A DNA stretch of 7,459 nucleotides from DATCJU01 sp036562635 (GTDB taxonomy: Bacteria > Actinomycetota > Actinomycetes > Mycobacteriales > Pseudonocardiaceae): positions 1 to 7,459 of the forward strand of contig DATCJU010000101.1 of assembly GCA_036562635.1 (NCBI GenBank), read 5' to 3'. How positions within the stretch are numbered: position 1 is the first letter of the stretch; every line of letters begins with the position of its first letter. The position numbers were made by a program, and so were the translations under genes. The notes under the pieces are model-generated. The model was given only the letters and a program-made list of their open reading frames with translations, made no database searches and was not told the DNA's origin. Below are positions 6,464-7,459 of this stretch, piece by piece.

Positions 6464-6471
6464 GGTGTCAC
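6456..6471 (-). repeat. Direct repeat GTGACACC x2 over the glnA2 -35 region
   Basis: The 8-bp unit GTGACACC occurs twice back to back on the minus strand, covering the putative -35 box of glnA2. It could be half-sites of a regulator that blocks or assists polymerase. The 8-bp period does not match the 11-bp spacing of GlnR boxes, so I do not assign a regulator. At this length the repeat could be chance. Confidence 0.4.
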
Positions 6472-6538
6472 GTCCACCGGTTCGTCCCCGGACCCCACCA
6501 CCGGGCCGGGCCGGCGGCAAGGTCACGCGGTGGGCGGC

Positions 6539-7459
6539 TCAGCAGTCCACGTCCGCATCGGGCAGCGTCAGGTCGACGAGGTAGTCGACGACCACCTCGT
6601 CGACGCACGGCACGCCCTGCAGCGCCACGGTGTGCTGGTCGCCGTCGTAGGTCAGCAGTCGGGCGTTCAGCATCCGGGCCAGGTCCACCCCCGCCTGGTA
6701 CGGGGTGGCCGGGTCACCGGTGGTGGAGATCACCAGCACCTGCGGCAGCCCCGGCACCGACAGCTCGTGCGGCTCGCTGGTCGGCGGCACCGGCCAGAAC
6801 GCACAGGCGTCCAGCGCCACCGGTTGGTCGGGGTCGATCAGCAGCCGGTTGTCCCCGGCCTGTGCCCGCAGCTGCTCGATCTGTTGCCGGAGCAGCTCGC
6901 GGTCCTTCACCGGCGGCTCGTCGACACAACGGATGGCGAGGAACGCGTCCATCTGGGTGGAGTACCGGCCGTCGGTGTCCCGCCCCAGATAGGCGTCAGC
7001 CAGCAGCAGGAGTGTGGTGCCCTCGTCGTTCGCCAGCTCCTCCAGACCGTCGCGGAGCAGGATCCAGAGCTCGTCGCTGTACATGGCCTGGATCACCGCG
7101 GTGACCGCGTCGTTGTAGGACAGCTTGCGGTCCTTCACCGACAGCGGCTTCTCCTTCAGCGGTTCCAGCATCCGGTTCAGCTCCTGCTCGGCCGTCTCGG
7201 GATCGTCCCCCAGCGGACAGTCGTCCCGCTCGGTGCACCACTCCAGGAACGACTCGAGGGCGAGCTGGAACCCCGCGACCTGTCCCGTGACCTGGGCGAC
7301 GGTGTCCGTGTGCGGGAGCACCGCGCCGTCGAGCACCAGGGCACGCACGTTGTCCGGGAACATCTCGGCGTAGGTGGTGCCGAGCCGGGTGCCGTAGGAG
7401 TAGCCCAGGTAGGTCAGCTTCTCGTCCCCGAGCACCGACCGCAGCACGTCCAGGTCCCG
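6539..7459 (-). CDS. Alpha/beta hydrolase, TAP (tripeptidyl aminopeptidase) family, C-terminal part
   Basis: The last 306 residues of a gene whose 5' end lies beyond 7459; the frame is open to the window edge, so the GTG at 7447 is an internal valine, not the start. The nucleophile elbow GYSYGT puts the catalytic Ser at fragment residue 21. The acid is probably Asp249 (STTGDPATPY) and the base His276 (DGDQHTVA), giving a complete triad. The C-terminal third is the TAP-like domain of secreted actinobacterial aminopeptidases and related exported hydrolases. Six cysteines (fragment 75, 81, 178, 219, 285 and the final residue) fit disulfides of an exported protein; CVDEVVVDYL followed by a terminal Cys is typical. 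The signal peptide or lipobox would be in the missing part. Substrate cannot be told: peptidase or esterase are both possible. It ends 109 nt before glnA2, with no strong terminator between them. Confidence 0.88.
   Translation of the reverse strand, partial: RDLDVLRSVLGDEKLTYLGYSYGTRLGTTYAEMFPDNVRALVLDGAVLPHTDTVAQVTGQVAGFQLALESFLEWCTERDDCPLGDDPETAEQELNRMLEPLKEKPLSVKDRKLSYNDAVTAVIQAMYSDELWILLRDGLEELANDEGTTLLLLADAYLGRDTDGRYSTQMDAFLAIRCVDEPPVKDRELLRQQIEQLRAQAGDNRLLIDPDQPVALDACAFWPVPPTSEPHELSVPGLPQVLVISTTGDPATPYQAGVDLARMLNARLLTYDGDQHTVALQGVPCVDEVVVDYLVDLTLPDADVDC

Noticed and set aside
6456..6471. GlnR-type nitrogen regulator site before glnA2
   Set aside because: The GTGAC units are spaced 8 bp apart, whereas GlnR half-sites alternate GTnAC and GAAAC at 11-bp spacing; no GAAAC element is present.
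6480..6538. Terminator hairpin after the hydrolase gene
   Set aside because: Only a 6-bp CCCACC/GGTGGG pairing with a loop near 29 nt and scattered GGCC repeats are visible, too weak to call.
1..7459. CRISPR arrays, tRNAs, insertion sequences or phage genes
   Set aside because: No regularly spaced repeats, cloverleaf-like segments, transposase motifs or terminal inverted repeats were seen on either strand.

Overview
The window comes from a high-GC actinobacterium. Coding is strongly biased to G/C in third codon positions. The glutamine synthetase matches the actinobacterial GlnA2 type. The left end carries the leader motif (TTGAGAACTCAACAG) that precedes 16S rRNA genes in actinomycetes. I suspect Pseudonocardiales or a relative, but the genus cannot be fixed from this sequence.

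All supported features lie on the minus strand, so transcription runs from right to left. (1) At 6539-7459 is the C-terminal part of a secreted-type alpha/beta hydrolase of the tripeptidyl-aminopeptidase (TAP) family; its 5' end is outside the window. (2) At 6430-6538 is a 109-nt gap holding a putative promoter whose -10 box sits 6 nt from the next ATG, suggesting a leaderless mRNA. (3) At 5086-6429 is glnA2, a complete type I glutamine synthetase-like enzyme. (4) Only 15 nt later begins a 4.5-kb gene (514-5070) for a protein of about 1,500 residues. It has a disordered Pro/Glu/Thr-rich N-terminus, a GT-A-like glycosyltransferase domain, a GT-B (GT4-like) domain, a long coiled coil, and a C-terminal FkbM-family methyltransferase domain. 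(5) At 462-507 is a perfect 19-bp stem-loop just after its stop codon, the likely terminator. (6) At 1-432 is the promoter and leader region of an rRNA operon: two good sigma-A-type promoters, a small hairpin and a boxA-like antitermination motif. The 16S gene itself lies beyond position 1.

The most interesting object is the giant glycosyltransferase/methyltransferase protein. Both glycosyltransferase domains keep their fold signatures but appear to have lost motifs usually needed for catalysis. The SAM-binding motif of the methyltransferase looks intact. I read it as a surface-glycan or O-antigen-type protein in which the transferase domains may act as scaffold or binding modules. Its close spacing to glnA2 suggests one transcript, but a functional link to nitrogen or polyamine metabolism is not shown. 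The family comparisons are from memory and need a proper alignment.
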